This document shows positions 17,584-25,326 of a stretch of 64,000 nt of DNA, piece by piece. The translations under genes were made by a program, and so were the position numbers. The stretch spans positions 248,001-312,000 of the forward strand of contig NZ_JAMPKY010000009.1 of the NCBI RefSeq assembly GCF_039962255.1, written 5' to 3'. The DNA comes from Leptolyngbya subtilissima AS-A7. GTDB taxonomy: Bacteria > Cyanobacteriota > Cyanobacteriia > Phormidesmidales > Phormidesmidaceae. Under the pieces are notes generated by a model. The model was not told the origin of the DNA. It saw only the letters and a program-made list of their open reading frames with translations, and searched no databases. Positions within the stretch are counted from its first letter, which is position 1. Every line of letters begins with the position of its first letter.

Positions 17584-17628
17584 TTAGAGCTAGTTAGACT
17601 AGCTAAGTTGTGACTAAGTTATAAAAAC

Positions 17629-19116
17629 TTAGAAACGGAAGGTGGCGCGAATAGCACCCCAGAGACCGATTTCGTCATCAGCAGCGAGGGTATTGATGTC
17701 GCCATAGATAACAGCGGGGGTGATGGTCAAGAACTGGTTGAAGGGAATTTCGTAGTAACCTTCAACAATAGTGGGGTTGTTGGTAGAACCCAACAGCTGG
17801 GGCAATTGGCCACCGTAGACACCTAGCTGAGCACCCTCAGCCAGGAAGTTGTTGATGCCAAGACCAGCAGTCCAGCTAAAGTCGTTGCCACCGTTGTAGG
17901 TGGTATAAGCACCGTGACCAGCTACGAAGAACCTGCCGAAGTCAAGGTTCAACAGACCAGCATAGGTGTCAGTAGCACCCGGAACACCATTGAATCTGTC
18001 AGACCGGTCGCTGTGGATGTAGGCAATACCAGCATCCAGGAAGCCATCGGTCAGGAAGCTGAGCTGGCCAATGTAGCTCTGGCTATTAGCAGCAAAGATA
18101 CCGACGGAGGGAGTAAAACCACCCTCGCCACTGGTGTAACCTGCATCGAACACAATGCTGTCGGTGAGAGCAAAGCTCAGACCAACACCAGCGCCAGCGG
18201 TAGTGCTACCACCAGCGTCGTAGAACTGAGGCCCACCAGCATCAGCAACGGAAGGGCCGTCGAAGGGCACGATGGTGCTGGTTACCCAGTCATCGCCCTG
18301 AAGGCCACGAGCAGAAGCAGTCACGGTAAGGCGGCTGCCAACCGGGAACTGGTAGTAGAAGTCATCAATCTGCACGTTGTAGTCAGTATTGCTAGGATTA
18401 CCGGCGTCACTGCTGCTAGAGTTAGCGAGGCCACCTAGGAGCCCTGCGCTGTTAGGGTCGCCGCTGATTGCATTACCTCTGGCACCCTGCAAGCGAATAC
18501 GCAAACGGTCGTTGCCAGTAAAGCTGGAGTCAAAGTTCAAGCGGGCACGGGCAGCAACGCTGGTGCTCGCCTCACCGGTGACGATGTCAATCGGGGTAAC
18601 CAGGTGGAAGTCAGCCTGACCAACCAGCTTGGTGGTGGTAGAGAACTGCTGAGCGCGCAGGGTAGCGGTTTCAGCTTCTAGGGCATCGACGCGGCCGCGC
18701 AGGGTAGCCAGTTCAGCCTGGAACTCTTCTTGCAGACGACGGATGGTAGCGAGGTCGTCAGGGTCGATGCCGGACTGGGCGATCAGGGTAGCGATCACGT
18801 CCAAGCAGGAGTTGAGACCAGCAGCGAACTCAAAGCGAGTCAGGCTGCGCTGACCGCGGAAGGTGCGGTCGGGGTAGCCCTGAATACAACCGTAGTTTTC
18901 AACTAGGCTTTGTAGTGCCTGGAAGGCCCAGTCGGAGGGCAGCACGTCGGTGAGCTCTGAGACGCTGGTGATTTGAGCCAGTTGAATAGAGTCTTGGTCG
19001 AAGTCGCTGACCAGGGGGGTAGCGGCTTCAGCTGCGATCGCGGAGCCAGAGACGGCCACAGCTGCACCTAGGGCAGCGGGCACAGCCAGCAAAGATTGCC
19101 AAAATAACTTAGCCAT
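17629..19116 (-). CDS. SLH-OprB outer-membrane porin, copy 1
   Basis: A 495-residue protein with a signal peptide (about residues 1-29, cleavage near AIAAEA). An S-layer-homology domain anchors it to peptidoglycan-linked polymer (about 53-110, LTDVLPSDWAFQALQSLVENYGCIQGYPDRTFRGQ). A short coiled coil (about 122-160) and an OprB/SLH-porin beta-barrel ending in aromatic RATFRF follow. This is the standard cyanobacterial porin, allowing ion and small-solute passage. The first 155 codons are nearly base-for-base identical to the neighbouring paralogue, while the barrel differs. The Shine-Dalgarno region carries GGTGTGAGGAG, a Yfr1-complementary site. Confidence 0.93.
   Translation of the reverse strand: MAKLFWQSLLAVPAALGAAVAVSGSAIAAEAATPLVSDFDQDSIQLAQITSVSELTDVLPSDWAFQALQSLVENYGCIQGYPDRTFRGQRSLTRFEFAAGLNSCLDVIATLIAQSGIDPDDLATIRRLQEEFQAELATLRGRVDALEAETATLRAQQFSTTTKLVGQADFHLVTPIDIVTGEASTSVAARARLNFDSSFTGNDRLRIRLQGARGNAISGDPNSAGLLGGLANSSSSDAGNPSNTDYNVQIDDFYYQFPVGSRLTVTASARGLQGDDWVTSTIVPFDGPSVADAGGPQFYDAGGSTTAGAGVGLSFALTDSIVFDAGYTSGEGGFTPSVGIFAANSQSYIGQLSFLTDGFLDAGIAYIHSDRSDRFNGVPGATDTYAGLLNLDFGRFFVAGHGAYTTYNGGNDFSWTAGLGINNFLAEGAQLGVYGGQLPQLLGSTNNPTIVEGYYEIPFNQFLTITPAVIYGDINTLAADDEIGLWGAIRATFRF
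18626..19091. repeat. Near-identical 465-bp segment shared with 20488-20953
   Basis: The 5' halves of the two porin genes match over about 465 bases with only five mismatches that I can find, nearly all silent. The flanking barrel-coding sequences are clearly diverged. The sharp boundary near the end of the coiled-coil segment suggests recent gene conversion between tandem paralogues. Confidence 0.85.
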
Positions 19117-19124
19117 TCGATTTT

Positions 19125-19135
19125 CTCCTCACACC
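19125..19135 (-). promoter_or_regulatory. Yfr1-complementary site in the porin 1 ribosome-binding region
   Basis: The minus strand reads GGTGTGAGGAG, ending 8 bases before the ATG and including the Shine-Dalgarno. It is the exact reverse complement of CTCCTCACACC, the conserved single-stranded core of the cyanobacterial sRNA Yfr1, which is known to repress porin mRNAs in Prochlorococcus. Pairing would block translation initiation. Confidence 0.65.
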
Positions 19136-19524
19136 TTAATCAAGGCTTATTGTGTACCTACCAGCAGGTTTGGCAAAAGCCGCACCCAATGAACGAAGTT
19201 CAGACCTGACCCAATAATAGGGGACAGTAACTCAACCTTATGTACATCCAAGACCGATAGTAGCAGATCTGCTCATCGGCGGCTAGATAAGATTTGACCT
19301 AATGACTAAGTAGTCACAAAATCACCTCATCTAGTGCTTAGACAAGCACCTTAGGCATAAGGTTCCCCAAAATTATCTGAGTTAGCAGGAGTAAGGAAAT
19401 TTTTTGGAATGGCGTATTAGACGACTGTTGATTCCGATTTCTGAAGCTGATGGATAAGCTCTGGCGACCGGAGACTCTGACCAGTGATCAACCAACTCAG
19501 AGTCCCCAGTAAGAGGGATAACCC
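19136..19524 (-). other. Intergenic region between tandem porin genes
   Basis: About 390 bases with no gene: the long leader and promoter region of porin 1 and the 3' end of porin 2. Apart from the Yfr1-complementary site at its edge, I see no strong hairpin or repeat. It contains no intrinsic terminator with a U-run for porin 2, so read-through is possible. Confidence 0.6.
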
Positions 19525-20976
19525 CTAGAACTCGAAGGTGGCGCGCAGGACACCCCAGAAACCAGTTTCATCAGTATCACTACCCAGATTGGTGTCCCCA
19601 TAGATGACTGCAGGAGTAATGGTTAGGAACTCGTTAAAGGGCACCTGGTAGTAACCTTCGATTAGTAGAGGGTTGTTGGTGGTATCAGCTACCTGAGGTA
19701 GCTGACCACCGTAAATGCCCAGTTGAGACCCTTCAACCCCAAAGTCGTTGATGCCAAGACCAGCGGTCCAGCTGAAGTCGTTGCCGCCGTTGAAGGTTTG
19801 ATATGCACCATGGCCAGCGATAAAGAATCCACCAAAGTCAAGGTTCAACAGAGCAGCGTAGGTGTCAGTACCGCCGGGTAGACCACCTTGGAAGTTGGTG
19901 GATTGGTCGTTGTGCAGGTAGGCAATACCAGCATCCAGGAAACCATCGCTCAGAAAGCTCAGCTGAGCAATGTAGCTCTGGTCGGCAGCAGCAAAGATAC
20001 CAACATTAGGATTGAAGGCACCAGGACCACCAGCGGTGTAACCTGCATCTAGCACGATGCTGTCAGTCAGGGCGATGCTGATACCAGCACCGGCACCGTT
20101 AGAGCTACTGCCGCCGCTGCTATAGAAAGCTGGTTCTCCATATTGGGCGACGGAGGGGCCATCAAAAGGAACGATGGTGTCGGTGACCCAGTCATCGCCC
20201 TGAAGGCCGCGAGCAGAGGCAGTTAGAGTGATGCGGCTACCAACGGGGAATCGATAGTAGAAGTCGTCAATGGTTACGTTGTAGTCGTTGCCCCGAGCGT
20301 TGGCCAAGCCACCGAGCACATCTGGGGCAATGGCGTTACCCTCACCAGCCTGCAGGCGAATACGCAAGCGATCGTCACCAGTGAAGCTGGAGTCGAAGTT
20401 TAATCGAGCGCGATTGGCAACGCTAGTGTTTGCTTCATCGGTAATGCTGTCAATCGGGGTTACCAGGTGGAAGTCAACTTGCCCTCGCAGCTTGGTGGTG
20501 GTAGAGAACTGCTGAGCGCGCAGGGTAGCGGTTTCAGCTTCTAGGGCATCGACGCGGCCACGCAGGGTAGCCAGTTCAGCCTGGAACTCTTCTTGCAGAC
20601 GACGGATGGTAGCGAGGTCGTCAGGGTCGATGCCGGACTGGGCGATCAGGGTAGCGATCACGTCCAAGCAGGAGTTGAGACCAGCAGCGAACTCAAAGCG
20701 AGTCAGGCTGCGCTGACCGCGGAAGGTGCGGTCGGGGTAGCCCTGAATACAACCGTAGTTTTCAACCAGACTTTGTAGCGCTTGGAAGGCCCAGTCGGAG
20801 GGCAGCACGTCGGTGAGCTCTGAGACGCTGGTGATTTGAGCCAGTTGAATAGAGTCTTGGTCGAAGTCGCTGACCAGGGGGGTAGCGGCTTCAGCTGCGA
20901 TCGCGGAGCCAGAGACGGCCACAGCTGCACCTAGGGCAGCGGGCACAGCCAGCAAAGGCCAAAATAGCTTAGACAT
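19525..20976 (-). CDS. SLH-OprB outer-membrane porin, copy 2
   Basis: A 483-residue paralogue of the downstream porin with the same order: signal peptide, SLH domain, coiled coil, OprB-type barrel ending in aromatic RATFEF. The SLH half is identical in protein sequence from about residue 8 to 163. The barrel differs by substitutions and by short gaps in loops (for example a shorter loop after the GEGN segment), which could change pore selectivity. It keeps the same GTGTGAGGAG leader motif. Tandem expansion of porins with variable barrels is common in cyanobacteria. Confidence 0.93.
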   Translation of the reverse strand: MSKLFWPLLAVPAALGAAVAVSGSAIAAEAATPLVSDFDQDSIQLAQITSVSELTDVLPSDWAFQALQSLVENYGCIQGYPDRTFRGQRSLTRFEFAAGLNSCLDVIATLIAQSGIDPDDLATIRRLQEEFQAELATLRGRVDALEAETATLRAQQFSTTTKLRGQVDFHLVTPIDSITDEANTSVANRARLNFDSSFTGDDRLRIRLQAGEGNAIAPDVLGGLANARGNDYNVTIDDFYYRFPVGSRITLTASARGLQGDDWVTDTIVPFDGPSVAQYGEPAFYSSGGSSSNGAGAGISIALTDSIVLDAGYTAGGPGAFNPNVGIFAAADQSYIAQLSFLSDGFLDAGIAYLHNDQSTNFQGGLPGGTDTYAALLNLDFGGFFIAGHGAYQTFNGGNDFSWTAGLGINDFGVEGSQLGIYGGQLPQVADTTNNPLLIEGYYQVPFNEFLTITPAVIYGDTNLGSDTDETGFWGVLRATFEF

Positions 20977-20984
20977 GTAATTTT

Positions 20985-20995
20985 CTCCTCACACC
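20985..20995 (-). promoter_or_regulatory. Yfr1-complementary site in the porin 2 ribosome-binding region
   Basis: The same GGTGTGAGGAG as in porin 1 lies 8 bases before the ATG. The leader directly around the site is conserved between the two genes while sequence further upstream is not, suggesting the motif itself is maintained. Confidence 0.65.
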
Positions 20996-21191
20996 GTTCT
21001 AAAAAGCGAAGCGTGTACCAGTAGCGAAAGCTGCAGCACAGTTTCGTATAGGAGGTTGTCGTAGATCAACATCCTCAGGGTGCAAGACGAGTTAAGTGTG
21101 AGTGAGAGTTTGGGAAGAGCTTAATTAGCCTCATTAACGTCAAGTGAAGAAATCATGGCTCTTCGACTGTGACGTTTAAGGTTAAGTTGGT

Positions 21192-21473
21192 TTAACTCAA
21201 AGCAGAGATAGTTTCTGCCATAGCAAAGTCTTTTTCGGTTAGACCTCCTGTGTCGTGGGTGGAGAGGCTAACGACGACCCGGTTGTAGGAGATTTGCAGG
21301 TCGGGGTGGTGACCGGCGGCTTCGGCAGGCTCGACTAGCTGGTTGACAAAGTCGACGGCAGCGACGAAATCTTTGAAGGTGCGGGTAAAAGTGATGGTCT
21401 TGCCGACCAACGTCCAGTCAGAAAGCTGGCTTAGTTTAGCTTGAATGTCGCGATCGCTGAGGAGAGTGGCCAT
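21192..21473 (-). CDS. Pterin-4a-carbinolamine dehydratase
   Basis: A 93-residue protein matching the PCD/DCoH family: WTLVGKTITFTRTFKDFVAAVDFVNQLVEPAEAAGHHPDLQISYNRVVVSLSTHDTGGLTEKDFAMA. The GHHPD and THDTGGLT motifs carry the active-site histidines. It dehydrates 4a-hydroxytetrahydrobiopterin to recycle pterin cofactor. The length is typical, and the ATG at 21473 is preceded by a modest purine stretch. Confidence 0.93.
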   Translation of the reverse strand: MATLLSDRDIQAKLSQLSDWTLVGKTITFTRTFKDFVAAVDFVNQLVEPAEAAGHHPDLQISYNRVVVSLSTHDTGGLTEKDFAMAETISALS

Positions 21474-21596
21474 GGCGGTAGGGAGATGAGCTATCCCATC
21501 ATCCTAGGACGGTAGTGGTGCGATCGCATTCAGCGAAGGGATGCTGAGTCTGCCGATCGCGTGTTGCCTTTAAAGCGTTGCCCCTTTAAAAGCTAT

Positions 21597-21638
21597 CCGC
21601 CCCTGCCAGGGGAAGAAAGTCTTCCTAAGCAGGGGCGG
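21597..21638 (-). terminator. Hairpin, possible terminator of a minus-strand small transcript
   Basis: CCGCCCCTGC at 21597-21606 pairs perfectly with GCAGGGGCGG at 21629-21638. The loop itself contains a smaller GGAAGA/TCTTCC hairpin. On the minus strand it is followed after five bases by TTTT, so termination is plausible but not strong. Confidence 0.45.
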
Positions 21639-21734
21639 TCTAGTTGGATCTTAGGTTGAACCTGACTGCCGGGAGGAACCCTATTCAGCCAGCTTCGAGA
21701 GCTTAGCTAGTTGCCAAAGCAACCAACACTGAAG

Positions 21735-21806
21735 CTAGAGTACAGCCCCGGCGCACAGCCGGCTGATCTCAACCTGAAGACCCACACGTTTACTACTTTC
21801 TTGCAT
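21735..21806 (-). CDS. Candidate 23-residue small protein
   Basis: The frame encodes MQESSKRVGLQVEISRLCAG followed by AVL and a TAG stop. It is notable only because AGGAGGTGAT (minus strand of 21811-21820), a complete anti-Shine-Dalgarno complement, lies 8 bases before the ATG. A second in-frame ATG two codons upstream overlaps that site. No similarity is recognised. It could be a leader peptide, a short regulator or a chance frame. An overlapping +1 frame ends in a Cys/Ser/Gly-rich stretch but has no good start. Confidence 0.3.
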   Translation of the reverse strand: MQESSKRVGLQVEISRLCAGAVL

Positions 21807-21975
21807 GGGCATCACCTCCTGGAATCCTAACGGTAAAATCTGTAGAGTTGCTGCCGTAACAGCGGCATTACTCGTAAGTTAGCACAATAATTTCTGGCTG
21901 TGGCAGAAATTGCGAGCTTTGTCGAGGTCTAAGCCGATCGCGCTGGCCCTCAATGCCCTTCCAGAGCCATAACCT

Positions 21976-22854
21976 ATGTCCCCAAACCCTCTTCCGATTC
22001 CTGATATCACCGTAGATCAGTACCTACAAGCCTGGTTGCAAGAAGATGTTGGCCGCGGTGACTGGACTACCGCTGGGTTGGGGTCTTTTGCCCAGCGGCC
22101 TGGGCAGGCCGTTTGGGTCACCCGTGCTCCCGGCGTCATTGCTGGGCTTCCCTTTGCTCGCCGCCTCTTTCAGCAGCTGGATGCCGACGCCAGCTTTGAG
22201 CCCTTGGTAAATGATGGCGACCCTTGCACTAAAGACACCACCGTTGCCAAAATCAGCGGCCCTCTGGCGGTGCTGCTCACGGGCGAACGGGTGGCCTTAA
22301 ACCTGGTGATGCGCCTGAGCGGCATTGCCACCGCTACCCATCAGTACGTGGAGCAGTTAGCTGATAGTCCTACCCAATTGGTCGATACCCGCAAGACTAC
22401 CCCTGGTCTACGGCAGTTTGAAAAGTACGCCAGCCGAGTTGGTGGGGCCATTAACCACCGCATGGGGCTAGACGACGCGGTGATGATTAAAGACAACCAT
22501 ATCGCTGCTGCTGGAGGCATTCGAGCGGCCGTGGCTCAGATTCGAACGGCAATTCCTTACCCCATGACGGTGGAGGTAGAAACGAGCAATCTGGATCAGG
22601 TTGATGAAGCGATCGCCTGTCCTGTAGACATCATCATGCTCGACAATATGTCTCCAGAGCTGATGAAGACGGCTGTTGAGCGCATTCGCCAGCAAAAGCC
22701 AACGGTCAAGATCGAGGCGTCTGGCAACGTGACGCTAGAGACGTTGGGGGCGATCGCGGCGACAGGGGTAGATTTTATTTCCAGCAGTGCCCCCGTTACT
22801 CGGGCTCCGTGGCTAGATATTAGTATGCAAGTGACGAGTTCTGAAGCGCTTTAA
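21976..22854 (+). CDS. nadC: Nicotinate-nucleotide pyrophosphorylase (carboxylating)
   Basis: A 292-residue quinolinate phosphoribosyltransferase converting quinolinate and PRPP to nicotinate mononucleotide in de novo NAD synthesis. Family motifs seen: EDVGRGDWTTAGL, TGERVALNLVMRLSGIATAT, VDTRKTTPGLRQFEKYASRVGGAINHRMGLDDAVMIKDNHIAAAGG, VEVETSNLDQVDEAI, MLDNMSPELM and IEASGNVTLE. It is full length. The next gene starts 13 bases after the stop, suggesting one transcript. Confidence 0.97.
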   Translation: MSPNPLPIPDITVDQYLQAWLQEDVGRGDWTTAGLGSFAQRPGQAVWVTRAPGVIAGLPFARRLFQQLDADASFEPLVNDGDPCTKDTTVAKISGPLAVLLTGERVALNLVMRLSGIATATHQYVEQLADSPTQLVDTRKTTPGLRQFEKYASRVGGAINHRMGLDDAVMIKDNHIAAAGGIRAAVAQIRTAIPYPMTVEVETSNLDQVDEAIACPVDIIMLDNMSPELMKTAVERIRQQKPTVKIEASGNVTLETLGAIAATGVDFISSSAPVTRAPWLDISMQVTSSEAL

Positions 22855-22867
22855 CCCAAGGTAACCC

Positions 22868-23194
22868 ATGATCTTAACTACCGGTCCTAACGTTGACGGT
22901 CGCCAAGTAGTTGAATACTGCGGGTTGGTCAATGGCGAGGCTATTTTGGGAGCCAATATTTTTAAGGATTTTTTTGCGGGCATTCGCGATGTGGTGGGCG
23001 GGCGATCGGGTGTCTACGAAAAGTCTCTGCGCCAGGCCCGCAACACCGCCATCAAAGAAATGACGCAGGCGGCCCAAGAACTAGGCGCCGACGCCATTAT
23101 TGCCGTAGACATCGACTATGAATCGCTCGAAATCAACAACGGCGGCAACATGCTGATGGTGGCGGCCAGTGGTACAGCGGTGCGACTGGGATGA
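22868..23194 (+). CDS. YbjQ-family (DUF74) putative heavy-metal-binding protein
   Basis: A 108-residue protein of the YbjQ family: [85 protein letters not shown]. The family forms pentameric rings and is annotated as metal-binding, without a proven role. It sits 13 bases after nadC, probably co-transcribed. Confidence 0.93.
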   Translation: MILTTGPNVDGRQVVEYCGLVNGEAILGANIFKDFFAGIRDVVGGRSGVYEKSLRQARNTAIKEMTQAAQELGADAIIAVDIDYESLEINNGGNMLMVAASGTAVRLG

Positions 23195-23281
23195 GGCGTT
23201 CTTGGCCTAAGCACCCAGCCCCTAGCCTTGATCTAGGCCAAATTCAAGGATTTATTTTAGGAACCAGGTGCCTGGATTCAG

Positions 23282-23647
23282 TTATGGAAGAGCGTGGTCT
23301 TTCATGTCAGCTAGGGAAACATGCTCGATGGCAGCGGCATGAGTGGCATCGAGGATCACCGGGGGCGCTACCCCGGCTTCTAGGGCTTCTTGCCAGCGAG
23401 GGGCGCAAAGACACCAGCGATCGCCCGGCTTGAGCCCCGGAAATTGGAAATCGGGCATCGGTGTCGAGAGATCGTTGCCCTGGGCTTTGGTGAAGGCCAA
23501 AAACTCAGGGGTCATCTGGGCACACACCACGTGAACTCCCATATCGCCTGCGCCGGTATTGCAGCAGCCATCACGATAAAAGCCGGTCATGGGCGAGGTG
23601 CAGCAGGGGGCGAGGGGAGTCCCCAAGACGTTGGTGGCGGTGGTCAT
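23282..23647 (-). CDS. DUF2237 family protein
   Basis: A 121-residue protein with the conserved DUF2237 pattern: NVLGTPLAPCCTSPMTGFYRDGCCNTGAGDMGVHVVCAQMTPEFLAFTKAQGNDLSTPMPDFQFPGLKPGDRWCLCAPRWQEAL. The several conserved cysteines (PCC, GCC, WCLC) suggest metal or redox chemistry, but the function is unknown. It converges with the YbjQ gene. Confidence 0.9.
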   Translation of the reverse strand: MTTATNVLGTPLAPCCTSPMTGFYRDGCCNTGAGDMGVHVVCAQMTPEFLAFTKAQGNDLSTPMPDFQFPGLKPGDRWCLCAPRWQEALEAGVAPPVILDATHAAAIEHVSLADMKDHALP

Positions 23648-23734
23648 GGGAGTTTTAACCTAAAGAGCCGGTAGGCAAGTCGCCGTTCGCTTTTAATCTA
23701 CCGCAAGACCTCATAACCCGCCTTGACGAAGCTT

Positions 23735-23764
23735 AAAAAAAAGAGATGCCGCTAGCGACATCTC
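23735..23764 (-). terminator. Terminator for the DUF1232 gene
   Basis: A hairpin with GAGATG at 23743-23748 and CATCTC at 23759-23764, continued by two inner pairs past one mismatch, precedes an eight-base U-run for minus-strand transcripts (A run at 23735-23742). Confidence 0.82.
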
Positions 23765-23816
23765 CGGGAGATAGGTTTGAGGGTAAAGAGTCTGGCAGGG
23801 ACTGACCTGCCTCGGC

Positions 23817-24092
23817 CTACGCATCAATGGTGGTAATGGGTTCATCGGCTGTGCTAGTGCCGGACTGCTTACGCTTGTTGAGGTGCTCCAGCGCAATTTG
23901 AGTCAATTCGGTGACGAGCAGGGTGGCCAACAAACCGTCATCGACCCAGCCAATAATTGGCAAGAAGTCAGGGGCAATATCAATGGGAGAAACCAAGTAA
24001 ATTATGGTTCCCACAACCAAGAGCCAGCGGTATTTGGTATTGCGTAGAGTTGCTTTATACCAGTTGTAAAATGAGCCGATCGCATTGTTCAT
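23817..24092 (-). CDS. YkvA-family (DUF1232) small membrane protein
   Basis: About 91 residues from the ATG at 24092. An AGGTGA stretch lies 8 bases upstream, which is why I prefer it to the GTG at 24104. The core is the DUF1232 pattern YRWLLVVGTIIYLVSPIDIAPDFLPIIGWVDDGLLATLLVTELTQIALEHL, with two hydrophobic segments around the SPIDIAPDFLP-x-G-x-xDD turn. The function of the family is unknown. Confidence 0.9.
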   Translation of the reverse strand: MNNAIGSFYNWYKATLRNTKYRWLLVVGTIIYLVSPIDIAPDFLPIIGWVDDGLLATLLVTELTQIALEHLNKRKQSGTSTADEPITTIDA

Positions 24093-24261
24093 TGAGCCAT
24101 TCACCTGAACGTGACTATTTCATGGTGTCAAAAAAACAGGCGATCACCTAGTGTAGAAAACTGATCTAAAACGGTGGAGAACCGGCCCCCAGAATTGATT
24201 GGCTCTGGGTGAAGCAACCTCTGGATGCCCAGAGCCAGAGTGCTAGACTACGGGAGCAACA

Positions 24262-25326
24262 ATGACAGAAATGCGCGGTTCTATGACCGTAGAGACGAGA
24301 CCGACGGACCAAGCCGGAGTGGCGACCATTGAGGTGCTCCTTAGCATTGCACCCATGATGGATCGCACCGATCGCCATTATCGCTACTTTATGCGGCAGA
24401 TCACTCGGCACACCCTGCTCTATACCGAGATGGTGACGGCCCAGGCAATTTTGCACGGCGATCGCGACCATTTGCTGGGTTTTACCCCCAGTGAGTCGCC
24501 GCTGGTGCTGCAGGTGGGAGGTGACGATCCGCAGATGCTGGCAGTCTCGGCCCGCGCTGCCGCTGACTTTGGCTATGATGCCATCAATTTGAACGTGGGC
24601 TGCCCGAGCGATCGCGTCCGCAGCGGCAACTTTGGAGCCTGCCTGATGGCCCAGCCTGGGCGGGTCGCCGAGGGCGTTGCGGCCATGATGGCGGCCAGTC
24701 CGCTGCCGGTCAGCGTCAAGCACCGGATTGGGATCGATGATCGCGATCGCTATGAGGACATGGCCACTTTCGTGGATACCGTGGCTCAGACCGGCTGCCG
24801 CCACTTTACTGTTCACGCCCGCAAGGCCTGGCTGCAGGGGCTTAGCCCCAAAGATAACCGCACCGTGCCGCCCCTACGCTACGGCGACGTGCACCGCCTC
24901 AAACGCGACTTTCCCCACCTGTGGATTGAGATCAATGGTGGCTTGACCCGACTTGAGCAGGTGACAGAACAGCTTGCCCAGGTCGATGGGGTCATGGTTG
25001 GCCGAGCTGCCTACGACAATCCTTACCTCTTTAGCCAGATTGATCAGAGCTTTTTTGCTGCCCGCCAGGATCCCCTCAGCCGCCACCAGGTGGCCGAAGC
25101 GATGCTGCCCTACATTGACCACTGGGTGCGCCAGGGGCTGAAGCTCAACAAAATTACTCGCCACATGCTGATGCTGTTTGCAGGGCAGCCCGGCAGCCGC
25201 TTGTGGAAGCAAACACTAACCGAGGAGTCGTCAAAGCCTGGGGCCGGGGTTGAGGTTGTCCGGCAGGCTTTGACGGCGGTGCAGCGACAGAGCGAAATTC
25301 AGGCTCAGCTAGGGAGTCTTGTTTAG
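24262..25326 (+). CDS. dusA: tRNA-dihydrouridine(20/20a) synthase
   Basis: A 354-residue flavoenzyme that reduces uridine in the D-loop of tRNA. DusA-type features: SIAPMMDRTDRHYRYFMRQIT, LYTEMVTAQAILHGDRDHLLGF, INLNVGCPSDRVRSGNFGACLMAQP (catalytic Cys in GAC), VKHRIGIDD, FTVHARKAWLQGLSPKDNR and the C-terminal helical tRNA-binding domain. A GGGAGC stretch precedes the ATG. The 3' end overlaps the convergent propeller gene by 18 bases. Confidence 0.96.
   Translation: MTEMRGSMTVETRPTDQAGVATIEVLLSIAPMMDRTDRHYRYFMRQITRHTLLYTEMVTAQAILHGDRDHLLGFTPSESPLVLQVGGDDPQMLAVSARAAADFGYDAINLNVGCPSDRVRSGNFGACLMAQPGRVAEGVAAMMAASPLPVSVKHRIGIDDRDRYEDMATFVDTVAQTGCRHFTVHARKAWLQGLSPKDNRTVPPLRYGDVHRLKRDFPHLWIEINGGLTRLEQVTEQLAQVDGVMVGRAAYDNPYLFSQIDQSFFAARQDPLSRHQVAEAMLPYIDHWVRQGLKLNKITRHMLMLFAGQPGSRLWKQTLTEESSKPGAGVEVVRQALTAVQRQSEIQAQLGSLV

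Larger units (their letters stand above)
21474..21975. other. Intergenic region upstream of nadC with a possible minus-strand transcript
   Basis: About 500 bases with no long gene. On the minus strand it holds an unusually good Shine-Dalgarno with a 23-codon frame and, about 100 bases beyond its stop, a 10-bp hairpin. Both are listed separately. Two GCGATCGC-related HIP1 sites lie at the pterin dehydratase end. Confidence 0.6.

Noticed and set aside
21721-21830. A riboswitch or 16S rRNA fragment near CATCACCTCCTGG
   Set aside because: The similarity to the 16S 3' end is only the complement of a minus-strand Shine-Dalgarno. No cobalamin or other riboswitch core motifs are present.
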